Origin: Nitrospirota bacterium
Lineage (GTDB): Bacteria > Nitrospirota > UBA9217
Length of the DNA: 56,282 nt
NCBI GenBank assembly: GCA_029858565.1
Contig: JAOUEV010000015.1
Span: 1 to 56,282, forward strand
Direction of reading: 5' to 3'
The translations under genes were made by a program, and so were the position numbers. The notes below the pieces were generated by a model. The model searched no databases. It was not told where the DNA came from and saw only the letters and a program-made list of their open reading frames with translations. This document shows positions 43,508 through 51,541 of the stretch, piece by piece. The first letter of the stretch is position 1; every line of letters starts with the position of its first letter.

Positions 43508-45919
43508 TTATTGCCCGTATTTTTTCAATCTTTCCCGCACAAGATATGCCTGTCCGAGTGATATGCATGCATCATTCGGCGGCATCGCCCGGTTCAGGTA
43601 AACATTCATTCCTTCCGCAACCAGCGATTCCTGAGATCTTGCCGCAAGATATCTATTCTGGAATGTCCCGCCGGAAAGAGCAGCATCCTTGATACCTGTC
43701 TTCTGTTGAAGTCTCTTGACCATGGACGTTATCGCGAAAAGGATCGTATTATGAAATCTCGCAGCAATGAGAGAACGATCGATTCCCCCGTTCAGATCAT
43801 TAATGATCATCTTGATCGTTGCTCCGAAGTCCACGATAGTATACGTATTTTCCTCTCTGAAAACAACCGGGTACTGTTCGTCAATCCCCTCTCGCACGAG
43901 CGATTCAAGGGCAATGGCAGCCTCGCCCTCGAAGGTGTTCCTGTCGCAAATACCGATCAACGCTGCTACCGCATCGAACAGCCTGCCTGCGCCGGACGAA
44001 AGCGGGGACACTTCCCTGATCCCGGTTATCTTAAGCACCTGGTCGATCGATTCTTTGCCGTATCGCGCAAAGAACCCGATCTTGTCGAATACAGCGGAAG
44101 AATCCGCTCCAACAGCCGCCGACACAAGGCTTACAGCGGTCCTCCAGGGCTCCCGTATAGCAGCTTCCCCGCCGGGCAGCGGGATATACTTGAAATGGCC
44201 GACCCTCTCAAAATCATCTATTCCCGCGATCAGGAATTCCCCGCCCCAGAGGTTCCCGTCCGTCCCATACCCGGTCCCGTCAAAGGCCACACCGATGACC
44301 GGGCCATTGAGCCCATGCTCAGCCATGACCGAGCCGATGTGCGCGTAATGATGTTGTATGGCGTACGACGTTATTTCATTTCGCACTCCGCACTCCGCTC
44401 TCCGCACTTGTCCCATTGCCCATTGAGTTGACAAATAGCCGGGATGGAGATCATGCACAAGAGCAACCGGTTTGACCCGATAGACCTGCTTAAGGTTATT
44501 CAGCGCCTCCTCATAGAACAGCAGGGTTTCGTAGTTCTCCATATCACCGATATGCTGGCTCGGGATAGCATATGCGCCCTTCGTAAGCGTGAAGGTGTTC
44601 TTCAGGTCCGCTCCGCAGCCCATTACCTCCGGCCCGTCGTCAGACAGACAGATCGGTTCCGGTGCATAGCCCCGGGAACGACGAAGGAACATGATTTCGG
44701 TATTCCGCGTTCCGTGTTCAGTAATTAAAATATTCCGCACTCCGCATTCCGCACTCCGCACTCGCATTACCGTATCGTCCACCCGCATAAAGATATCCCG
44801 GTTATGCAAGAGGAAGGCATCAACAATACCTGACAGCTTTTGAATCGCTTCTTCATTGTCCCGCACGATGGGTTCTTCCGACAGATTGCCGCTGGTCATT
44901 ACCAGCGCCCGGAGCTCCGCCATTTCAGATGTGTTTTGCCGATGGAATAACAGATAATGCATCGGCGTGTAGGGCAGCATGCAACCAATAGAGTTGTTCT
45001 TTGGAGATACCGCTTCGGATAAAGGAGCCGAGGGTCCCTGCTTTTTCCTGAGAAGCACGATCGGCCTTGCATGTGATTCCAGCTGATGCTGTTCCTGATC
45101 GTTCACTTCACAGAAACTCCGAATTTCATCGATTGACGGCGCCATGACCGCGAAAGGCTTGTTGCTCCTACGTTTCCGATCGCGCAACCGTCTTACAGCT
45201 TCGTCATTCGCTGCATCACAGGCGATATGAAATCCGCCAAGCCCTTTTATCGCAACGATGCCGCCGTCGCGTAAATGCTCAACACAAGCCTTGAGCGCGT
45301 CCCCCCTCACCTTAGTCCCCTCCTCCATGGGGAGAGGGCCGGGGTGAGAGGCGAATCGGAACTCAACCTGCGGCCCACACACAAGACATGCATTCGGCTG
45401 TGCGTGAAATCTCCGGTCCAGGGGATCGCGGTATTCCTTTTCGCAGGCCGGACACATGGCAAAGGGCGCCATAGTCGTGTTCGGCCGGTCGTAGGGCACG
45501 CGCAGGGTGATCGAGTACCGAGGGCCGCAGTTCGTGCAATTGATGAACGGATACAGATGCCTGCGGTCCTGGGGGCTCATAAGCTCGCGCAAACAGTCTG
45601 GACAGATCGACACATCAGGAGAAAGGAGAGTAAAGGCCTTTTCGGTATTTATACTGGGAAGGATCTTGAAGAACGCAGAGCCGTCAGCAGGCAGGTATGC
45701 TACATGCACCGTCGAGATACGCGAGAGCGGCGGCGCTTCCTTCGGGAGACGGTCCAGAAACTCAGCTAGTCTCCCCCCTTCCGCCTCTATCAATACACCA
45801 TTCGCCGTATTGGTGACATGTCCCCCGATGCCCAGTGCAGTGGCAAGCGAGTAAACATAGGGCCGGAAACCGACGCCCTGGACAACGCCGGTTATTGTGA
45901 TCTGAGCCCGTTCAGCCAT
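43508..45919 (-). CDS. hypF: Carbamoyltransferase HypF with three repeat-derived insertions
   Basis: About 803 residues; makes the carbamoyl group for the cyano ligands from carbamoyl phosphate. An acylphosphatase domain (ITGVVQGVGFRPYVYSLA), two zinc fingers (CPDCLRELM/CTNCG and CPACEKEY/CLVCG), a YrdC domain (GIVAIKGLGGFHIACDA), and a Kae1-like domain (VHDLHPGYLSTQWA, HHYAHIGSVMAEHG, GVAFDGTGYGTDG) are all present. Extra residues occur at three loops and are coded by repeats: HPGPLPMEEGTKVRG, RSAECGVRN...EHGTRNTE and RRAECGVRNE. All keep the frame, so the protein may still work. The ATG at 45919 overlaps the hypB end. Confidence 0.95.
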   Translation of the reverse strand: MAERAQITITGVVQGVGFRPYVYSLATALGIGGHVTNTANGVLIEAEGGRLAEFLDRLPKEAPPLSRISTVHVAYLPADGSAFFKILPSINTEKAFTLLSPDVSICPDCLRELMSPQDRRHLYPFINCTNCGPRYSITLRVPYDRPNTTMAPFAMCPACEKEYRDPLDRRFHAQPNACLVCGPQVEFRFASHPGPLPMEEGTKVRGDALKACVEHLRDGGIVAIKGLGGFHIACDAANDEAVRRLRDRKRRSNKPFAVMAPSIDEIRSFCEVNDQEQHQLESHARPIVLLRKKQGPSAPLSEAVSPKNNSIGCMLPYTPMHYLLFHRQNTSEMAELRALVMTSGNLSEEPIVRDNEEAIQKLSGIVDAFLLHNRDIFMRVDDTVMRVRSAECGVRNILITEHGTRNTEIMFLRRSRGYAPEPICLSDDGPEVMGCGADLKNTFTLTKGAYAIPSQHIGDMENYETLLFYEEALNNLKQVYRVKPVALVHDLHPGYLSTQWAMGQVRRAECGVRNEITSYAIQHHYAHIGSVMAEHGLNGPVIGVAFDGTGYGTDGNLWGGEFLIAGIDDFERVGHFKYIPLPGGEAAIREPWRTAVSLVSAAVGADSSAVFDKIGFFARYGKESIDQVLKITGIREVSPLSSGAGRLFDAVAALIGICDRNTFEGEAAIALESLVREGIDEQYPVVFREENTYTIVDFGATIKMIINDLNGGIDRSLIAARFHNTILFAITSMVKRLQQKTGIKDAALSGGTFQNRYLAARSQESLVAEGMNVYLNRAMPPNDACISLGQAYLVRERLKKYGQ
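44378..44410. repeat. TGCGGAG repeat insertion in hypF (third insert)
   Basis: Plus-strand words CGCACTCCG, CACTCCG, CTCTCCG in tandem; codes RRAECGVRNE in hypF, at a loop before the HHYAH motif. Confidence 0.6.
44698..44766. repeat. TGCGGAG/GAACACGGAA repeat insertion in hypF (second insert)
   Basis: Two low-complexity blocks: CCGCACTCCGCATTCCGCAC, and before it ATTCCGCGTTCCGTGTTCA. It codes RSAECGVRN, ILITEHGTRNTE in hypF between the conserved RVDDTVMR and FLRRSRGYAPEP. Confidence 0.65.
45301..45354. repeat. CCCTCACC...GGTGAGAGG palindromic repeat insertion in hypF (first insert)
   Basis: CCCCTCACC pairs with GGGTGAGAGG across an inner palindrome CTCC-TCCAT-GGGGAG. Such palindromes are usually intergenic; this one is read in frame as HPGPLPMEEGTKVRG in the linker between the zinc fingers and YrdC domain. 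Confidence 0.6.
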
Positions 45920-46542
45920 TGAGCCCACGCGTCGATGCCCTGGCCGGTGGCGCAGGACACCTCGAATACCTGGAGCTTCGGATTAAGAGCACGGGAATCG
46001 TTCCTGATCTTGTTCATGTCCACGTTCATCATGTGCGGCAGCAGATCGATCTTGTTCAGGACCAGTGCCGATGATTCCTGGAACATGAGTGGGTATTTAA
46101 GGGGTTTGTCATGCCCCTCTGCAATGGAAAGGACCATCATCTTAATGTCCTCGCCCACCTTGAACTCCGCCGGGCAGACAAGGTTCCCCACGTTCTCGAT
46201 GATGACCATATCCAGGTCCTTCAGGGGCAGATCGTCGAGAACCGAATTGATCATGTTCGCGTCCAGGTGGCAGGCGCCGCCCGTATTGATCTGCACCACG
46301 GGAATATCAAGAGCGCCGATGCGTTCTGCGTCGTCGGATCCCACGATGTCCCCTTCGATGACGCCTATTTTGAGATGCGGTTTCAGCTCCTTGATGGTCT
46401 TTTCCAGGAGCGTGGTCTTCCCCGCTCCCGGAGCGCCCATGAGGTTCGCGACGAATACCCCGGCTTCCTTGAATTTCTTTCTGTTTTCCTCTGCGATCCG
46501 GTCATTCGCTTCGAGGATCCGTGAGACCACTTTGACCTTCAT
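45892..46542 (-). CDS. hypB: Hydrogenase nickel incorporation GTPase HypB
   Basis: A 216-residue GTPase that, with HypA, loads nickel into the large subunit. P-loop GAPGAGKTTLLEKT (about 35-48), then IEGDIVGSDDAERI, NTGGACHLDA with the metal-binding Cys/His, IIENVGNLVCPAEF and NKIDLLPH. No His-rich nickel-storage stretch or N-terminal CCxC site is present, so it is a short HypB. The ATG at 46542 is taken in place of a TTG at 46548; it follows the hypCA stop within 2 bp. Confidence 0.96.
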   Translation of the reverse strand: MKVKVVSRILEANDRIAEENRKKFKEAGVFVANLMGAPGAGKTTLLEKTIKELKPHLKIGVIEGDIVGSDDAERIGALDIPVVQINTGGACHLDANMINSVLDDLPLKDLDMVIIENVGNLVCPAEFKVGEDIKMMVLSIAEGHDKPLKYPLMFQESSALVLNKIDLLPHMMNVDMNKIRNDSRALNPKLQVFEVSCATGQGIDAWAQWLNGLRSQ

Positions 46543-46544
46543 AT

Positions 46545-46892
46545 TCAATGCACTTCCATGTCAACGATCTCCATCTCCCTGCCCCGGGTGATCTCGAAGT
46601 CCGCGGAATTGCAATGGGGACAGGAAAAAACATACTGTACATCCGGAACGTCGAATTCCCTGCTGCAGGCCTTGCAGGTCCCGCCGATCGGTACGATCTC
46701 GATGGTCATCTTGGCGTTCTTTGCTTTGGTAGGTTCCTTGAGCGCATCAAAGGCGAACTGGAGCGACTCCGGCATGACGCCGGTAGCTTTTCCCAGCCTT
46801 ACCGTCAGGCCGTCCACCTCGGAGCAGCCTTTTTCCACGCACTGTTCCTCAATGATCTCAAGGATACTGTGGGCGATCGATGATTCGTGCAT
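46545..46892 (-). CDS. hypA: HypA from a possible internal start within the fusion
   Basis: Starting at the internal ATG 46892 gives MHESSIAHSILEII to EIVDMEVH, 115 residues, the normal HypA length. HypA uses its N-terminal Met and His2 to bind nickel, which needs a free amino end. An SD-like AGGTGAG (46902-46896) sits at a usable distance. Two products from one frame are thus possible; this needs proof. Confidence 0.55.
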   Translation of the reverse strand: MHESSIAHSILEIIEEQCVEKGCSEVDGLTVRLGKATGVMPESLQFAFDALKEPTKAKNAKMTIEIVPIGGTCKACSREFDVPDVQYVFSCPHCNSADFEITRGREMEIVDMEVH

Positions 46893-47084
46893 GATCTCAC
46901 CTGTCTGAAATGCCTCGGCCTTGATGGTCTGGATGGCGAAACCGGCATGGACGAGCACAAAATCGCCGATCTTCGGCGTCTCGGGAAGAAGCATGATGCT
47001 GACTTCCTTCCGGGCCCCGTACACATCGATCATGGCCAGGTCATTGTCAATGGATATCACTTTTGAGGGGACCGCAAGGCACAT
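46545..47084 (-). CDS. HypC-HypA fusion (maturation chaperone plus nickel carrier)
   Basis: One open frame of 179 residues codes both proteins. The ATG at 47084 begins MCLAVPSKVISIDN, so Cys2, needed by HypC, becomes N-terminal. HypC runs for about 64 residues (GDFVLVHAGFAIQTIKAEAF) and lacks its usual C-terminal helix and stop. It reads into MHESSIAHSILEII at residue 65 (46892), a complete 115-residue HypA with zinc ligands CKAC and CPHC. AGGTGAG lies 4-5 nt before that internal ATG, so free HypA with its nickel-binding MH start may also be made. It overlaps the protease gene by 28 bp. Confidence 0.88.
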   Translation of the reverse strand: MCLAVPSKVISIDNDLAMIDVYGARKEVSIMLLPETPKIGDFVLVHAGFAIQTIKAEAFQTGEIMHESSIAHSILEIIEEQCVEKGCSEVDGLTVRLGKATGVMPESLQFAFDALKEPTKAKNAKMTIEIVPIGGTCKACSREFDVPDVQYVFSCPHCNSADFEITRGREMEIVDMEVH

Positions 47085-47554
47085 GGTATCTTCCACTCAT
47101 TCAGCTTTTCGGCAATACGCTCGATAAGCGATTCTTTCTTATCCCATATCTCCCTGGTCATGTCAAGGCCGAGCTCCAGGCTCTTGGGCTGGATCCCGAT
47201 GATGCATATTTCCTTCGGGTAGTTGCCTGACAGTTTGACAATGGAAAGTACGTCCATCAGTCCAAGATGATGCATTGATGCCTTCGTGGCCAGCTTGACA
47301 GGAATGGCTTCGTTCTCGAGGGTATCGATATATCCCGGCTCCTGATCGAAGTTCACCGCATCCACCATCAGGACCTTTTCCCTGCCCTCGATGAACGGAA
47401 GCAGGTCAAGACCTGCTGCACCGCCGTCGATGATCTCGACATAATCCGGAACTTCGTAACGCTTATCGAACTCATTTACCGTATGAACTCCCACGCCCTC
47501 GTCGGTCATCAGGATGTTCCCCAAGCCGAGGATCGTGATGGTCGGTTCCTGCAT
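47057..47554 (-). CDS. Hydrogenase maturation endopeptidase (HyaD/HybD family)
   Basis: A 165-residue nickel-dependent protease that cuts the C-terminal tail of the large subunit after metal insertion. Start ITILGLGNILMTDEGVGVH with the metal-binding Glu, IIDGGAAGLDLLPFIEG with Asp, ASMHHLGLMDVL with His, and GIQPKSLELG are typical. The ATG at 47554 follows CGGAGG; the longer frame starts inside the terminator hairpin. It lies after hybC and overlaps the hypCA gene. Confidence 0.93.
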   Translation of the reverse strand: MQEPTITILGLGNILMTDEGVGVHTVNEFDKRYEVPDYVEIIDGGAAGLDLLPFIEGREKVLMVDAVNFDQEPGYIDTLENEAIPVKLATKASMHHLGLMDVLSIVKLSGNYPKEICIIGIQPKSLELGLDMTREIWDKKESLIERIAEKLNEWKIPCALRSPQK

Positions 47555-47578
47555 CAAAGTGCCTACCTCCGATAAATA

Positions 47579-47621
47579 AAAAAGCCCTCCGCCTCCGGAA
47601 GAAGGGGGCATGAGGGCTTTT
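47579..47621 (-). terminator. Hairpin terminator between the large subunit and protease genes
   Basis: Minus strand AAAAGCCCTC / GAGGGCTTTTTT with an inner GC-rich loop, 22 nt after the hybC stop. It likely attenuates transcription into the maturation genes, lowering them relative to the structural genes. The U-tract on both strands means it could work both ways. Confidence 0.7.
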
Positions 47622-47642
47622 CAGATTGTTACTGCAAGATCG

Positions 47643-49343
47643 CTAGAGGGCCTTCACCTTCACGATCTCCCCGCCCTTGGCATCGACCATGTGAATGGCG
47701 CAGGCCAGGCAGGGATCGAACGAATGGACCGTCCTGAGGACCTCCAGCGGTTTCTCCGGATCAGCAAGCGGCGTTCCCACAAGTGATGCTTCATAAGGTC
47801 CGGGCGCATCGCTCGCGTTACGCGGAGCTGCGTTCCATGTTGACGGAACAACGCACTGGTAATTCTTGATCTTTCCGCTGTCTATGACCGCCCAGTGCGA
47901 CAGGATGCCGCGCGGCGCTTCATGGAAGCCCACTCCCCGTATCTCACCGCTCGGGAAGTTAGGTGCGTTGAAGGTCTTCACATCGCCCTTTCCGATATTC
48001 GCGATCAGCGCATTCCACTGGTTCGTGCATTCATCGAGCAGCACTGCGCAGCGCACGGCACGGGCACCGATGCGGCCGATGGTGGAGTGCAGCGCAGCAG
48101 GACCGACCTTGGTCTTGGCGACCGCGCTGATCGTGTTCAGCATTTCGGTAACATACTTCTTGGTTCCGGCATGACCTGCAGCATACATGCACAGTACATT
48201 TGCCAGCGGTCCGACCTGCGCGGGCTTGCCGTTGAAAGTAGGCGCCTTGACCCAGGAATACTTCCCGTCGTACTGCATGCCCGTATGGTTCGGGTCCGTG
48301 GATTCTTCCCAGGGATGCTTGTTCCAGTCGCCTTTATACCAGGAATGCTTGATGCTTTCCTTGACGCCATTCTTGAAGTATTCGTCGTTAAAGCTCTTGA
48401 TGGGCTTGAAGGTGCCGAGGTCGCCGTTCTCGATATATCCGCCCGGAAGCGCAAAGGCGGTCCCCTTCGTGTCCATGGGCATATCAGGCGCGGAAAGATA
48501 GTTTGTGACGCCTTTGCCGTAGCCGGTCCATTCGGCATACAGTGCCGCCACAGCTGCGACATCGACCAGCATGGCATTCCTCACAAAGCCCTGCACCTCG
48601 TCGATGAGCGTTTTGATGTAGTACAGCCGCTCCATATTCAGCGCGGACTGGTTGTCCGGATTGATCGGGTTTGCCACGCCGCCAACAGCCAGGTTCTGGA
48701 TGTTCGGCGTCTTGGAACCGAGGATCGAAACGACCATGTTGATCCTTCGCTGGAAATGGAGCGCCTGGAGGTAGTGAGCCGAGGCAAGGAGGTTCACTTC
48801 CGGCGGCAGCTTCATTGCCTTATGGCCCCAGTAGCCGTTCGCGTAAATACCAAGCTGGCCGCTGGATACGAAGGTCTTGAGACGGTCCTGGACCTCTTTC
48901 ATGTGCTTGGCGCTGTTCTGGTCCCAGTTCGAAAGGCTCTCACCAAGCTGGGACGCTTTCTTGGGATCGGCCTTGAGAGCCGAGACAATATCTACCCAGT
49001 CAAGCGCGGCCAGGTGGTAAAAATGCACGATATGGTCATGAACGCCATGGGCGGCCATGATCAGGTTCCTGATGAACTGCGCGTTCAGCGGTATGTCGAG
49101 CTGCAGGGCGTTCTCTACCGACCTCACCGAGGTCAGTGCGTGTACGGACGTTCAAACCCCGCAGATGCGTTGGGTGAAGAGCCAGACCTCCCGGGCATCC
49201 CTGCCTTTCACGATATTCTCGATCCCGCGCCACATCTGGCCAGACGACCACGCCTTGGTCACCTTGCCGCCATCGGTCTCGCACTCGATGCGGAGATGGC
49301 CTTCGATCCTGGTGATAGGATCAATGACGATTCGTTTCGACAT
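47643..49343 (-). CDS. hybC: [NiFe] hydrogenase large subunit with predicted selenocysteine (in-frame UGA, codon 64)
   Basis: Catalytic subunit of a periplasmic Hyb-type group 1 hydrogenase; 566 residues if the TGA at 49154-49152 is read as selenocysteine. The ATG at 49343 follows GGAAGGAG and starts [20 protein letters not shown]. The N-terminal metal motif reads [19 protein letters not shown], so Sec64 replaces the second Cys of CxxC, which in known enzymes bridges Ni and Fe. The C-terminal motif DPCLACAIH (Cys545, Cys548) is normal, with a 15-residue tail for the protease. Both sides of the TGA match the family in one frame, with no other defect. Alternatives are a nonsense mutation or a base error (TGC/TGT to TGA). 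Confidence 0.9.
49117..49137 (-). promoter_or_regulatory. Putative bacterial SECIS hairpin for Sec64 of the large subunit
   Basis: Fourteen nt after the UGA the mRNA folds as ACUGACCUC-GGU-GAGGUCGGU: nine pairs including one U-G, with a three-base loop that starts with G. Bacterial SECIS elements lie within the coding region just after the UGA and have a G in the first loop positions, and the loop here begins 24 nt after the UGA, within the normal range. Confidence 0.7.
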
Positions 49344-49367
49344 GGGTTTCTGTCTCCTTCCGAAAAG

Positions 49368-50549
49368 TTATGCGTGCTCCGCCTTCGGCAGCACGGGGAA
49401 TTTCTTTACAATGTACAGGTACGCCATGATCTCGAAGGAGATCATGCCCAGGGTGATCACGGTCTCGGAGAACGACGGAAAGTAGCTCCAGTTTGCCCCC
49501 GGATTAAATCCTACCAGGAAGGTATTGAACCGGTAGACCGTCCCTGCCATGAGCATGAAGAATGCCGAAAGGAACAGCGGCTTGGGCTTTGTCCGGTTCG
49601 CCACGGGCGCGGCGTAGACCAGTGCGGCCACGTACAGGGCATTCTCGACCCAGAACATCAGGCTTTGGATATTGATCTGGAACGCGACCCCGACCGCACC
49701 CCTGACAACCAGGTCAATGATCCGGATGGCCAGATAAACGCCGATAAGACCGGGCATGACGCCTGATATTTTTGTCAGTAACGGCATCTCGATTGGCCGT
49801 TTGAATCCTACTGCCGCGTAGATCCCCTCAAAGATCACAATTGCATATCCCATGGTAATGGCCGAGATCAGGAACAGAAGCGGCAGCAACCCGGTCTGCC
49901 AGAGCGGCGAAAGCTTCTTACCGGCGATCAGCATGAGCGATCCCAGCGATGACTGGTGCATGGTCGGCAGCAGCACGCCCACGGCGATAAAGACGAACAT
50001 GAACTTGTTCAATGTTTTCCGCAGCCCCTCGACGTTCCAGTTCCGGACGAATTCAGGCAGATGCTCTTTGTACTTGCTTACCCCCTCCAGAAAAGCCGGC
50101 ATGAACTCGATCCAGAGCACGCCGATATAGAGCGACACACAGAAAGCGACTTCGAACATGATCGAGTTCGGGTTGGCGTACCACGGTGTAAAAAGCTTGT
50201 AGGCATTCCAGTAACGACCGATATCCACAAAGATCGACGCGCCGGCAAGGGTGTAGCCGAACACGCTGGCCAGGAGCGCCGGACGCACCAGAGCGTGATA
50301 CTCTCCCTTGTTCATCACATAGACCATGAGCGCCAGGGCGTAGCCGCCGCAGGCGATCGCAGTACCCGCCACAACGTCATAGGCGATCCAGATGCCCCAG
50401 GGGTATCCGTCGTTCAGGTTCGATACCGCTCCGATGCCGAAGACATAGCGGATCGCGATCAAGAGCAGAGCAAAACCGAATATCCCCGCCAGCACCTTGA
50501 AGGGCTTGGTAAGGACCTCTCCACCTAATGGTCTGCTTTCCTCTGACAT
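49368..50549 (-). CDS. hybB: Hydrogenase membrane subunit HybB (NrfD-like)
   Basis: A 393-residue integral membrane protein with about ten helices, the NrfD/HybB/PsrC family that passes electrons to or from quinone without heme. Typical stretches: LNDGYPWGIWIAYDVVAG, YALALMVYVMNKGEYHALVRP, ASIFVDIGRYWNAYKLFTP, NSIMFEVAFCVSLYIGVLW, VLLPTMHQSSLGSLMLIA and FNTFLVGFNPG. It lies between HybA and the large subunit, as in E. coli hydrogenase 2. Confidence 0.93.
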   Translation of the reverse strand: MSEESRPLGGEVLTKPFKVLAGIFGFALLLIAIRYVFGIGAVSNLNDGYPWGIWIAYDVVAGTAIACGGYALALMVYVMNKGEYHALVRPALLASVFGYTLAGASIFVDIGRYWNAYKLFTPWYANPNSIMFEVAFCVSLYIGVLWIEFMPAFLEGVSKYKEHLPEFVRNWNVEGLRKTLNKFMFVFIAVGVLLPTMHQSSLGSLMLIAGKKLSPLWQTGLLPLLFLISAITMGYAIVIFEGIYAAVGFKRPIEMPLLTKISGVMPGLIGVYLAIRIIDLVVRGAVGVAFQINIQSLMFWVENALYVAALVYAAPVANRTKPKPLFLSAFFMLMAGTVYRFNTFLVGFNPGANWSYFPSFSETVITLGMISFEIMAYLYIVKKFPVLPKAEHA

Positions 50550-50564
50550 AGTCCTCTCCTTGGG

Positions 50565-51521
50565 TTATTTATGGTCCTTTGTGTTCTTGTGCACTACATA
50601 GAGCAGCCCTCCCAGGAATATGATGGGAGCGACCATTCCCTTGTAAATAGCATGCTGGATGGTCTCCGACCGCTGCGCATCCGAACGTTCCCCGAGCATT
50701 GGCATACCAAGCTTGTCAAAAGGCACACCGGCAAGATACAGTATCTGGGTGCCCCCGCCTTCCTTTTCCCCGTAAACCTGCGGGATATAGGGGGTAACCT
50801 CGCGCTCGGCAACGGCCTTTCCGTTCAATCGTTCAACAGGATAGACCTGCTTTGAACCTGGCTTGTACTGAAGCCTTTTCCTTGCTTCCGCAAGCAGGTC
50901 CTCGACCTTGCCGAACACCGTGGCGCCGGTGGGGCAGAACTCGGCGCATGCCGGGATCTCCCCCTTTTCCAGGCGGTGCGAGCACAGCTGGCACTTTCTG
51001 ATCTGCGGGAAAGTTTTTTCGAACTCGAACTTCGGGATGTTGTAGGGACAGGCGAGTTGACAATACCGGCAGCCGATGCAGGCGCTCTTATTGTAGCTCA
51101 CGACCCCATTCTTCGGATCCTTGGTGAGTGCGCTCACCGGACAGGCGGAAACGCAGGCGGGGTCCACGCAATGCATGCATTGCCGCTTTACATAGGCATG
51201 ACCGTCCTGCTCCCTGTCCTTGATCTCTCCAGTGCCGTTTTTGTACAGCTTGATGATGTTGTAGGTCTTGGAATCCGTGTCGAGCGGATTATCCCACAAG
51301 GGATCTTGTGGAGATGAGGAGCTTTGCGGCATTTCATTGTACTGTTTGCAGGCTGACACGCAGGCCTTGCAGCCGGTGCAGACAGTTGAGTCGTACAGGA
51401 AGCCGAGGGCATCCTTGCTGCGGGTCTTGGGATCACGCGCAAGGGCAGGATGGGCGTTGGATGCCACCAGAAGGCCGCCGGCTGCTGCAACTTTCAGGAA
51501 ATCTCTTCGCTTAATTTCCAT
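50565..51521 (-). CDS. hybA: Hydrogenase iron-sulfur subunit HybA
   Basis: A 318-residue Tat-exported ferredoxin-like protein: IKRRDFLKVAAAGGLLVA signal, then four [4Fe-4S] motifs (CTGCKACVSACKQ; CMHCVDPACVSACPV; CIGCRYCQLACPY; CQLCSHRLE...CAEFCPTGA) and a C-terminal membrane anchor (MVAPIIFLGGLLYVV). It carries electrons between the small subunit and HybB in the periplasm. Linked to the small-subunit gene by 20 bp. Confidence 0.94.
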   Translation of the reverse strand: MEIKRRDFLKVAAAGGLLVASNAHPALARDPKTRSKDALGFLYDSTVCTGCKACVSACKQYNEMPQSSSSPQDPLWDNPLDTDSKTYNIIKLYKNGTGEIKDREQDGHAYVKRQCMHCVDPACVSACPVSALTKDPKNGVVSYNKSACIGCRYCQLACPYNIPKFEFEKTFPQIRKCQLCSHRLEKGEIPACAEFCPTGATVFGKVEDLLAEARKRLQYKPGSKQVYPVERLNGKAVAEREVTPYIPQVYGEKEGGGTQILYLAGVPFDKLGMPMLGERSDAQRSETIQHAIYKGMVAPIIFLGGLLYVVHKNTKDHK

Positions 51522-51541
51522 GGTTCGGTTCTCCCGTGGCC

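Noticed and set aside
44378-44766. CRISPR array in the repeats inside hypF
   Set aside because: Units are about 7 bp, imperfect and without spacers, and are read through as protein.
47643-49127. The 494-residue frame as a complete hydrogenase subunit starting at GTG 49127
   Set aside because: It would lack the N-terminal metal motif and start in the middle of a conserved segment; the 63 codons before the TGA are clearly the missing N-terminus.
47895-49766. 623-residue open frame on the plus strand across the hydrogenase large subunit
   Set aside because: It runs through two clear genes in antisense and has no recognisable motif.
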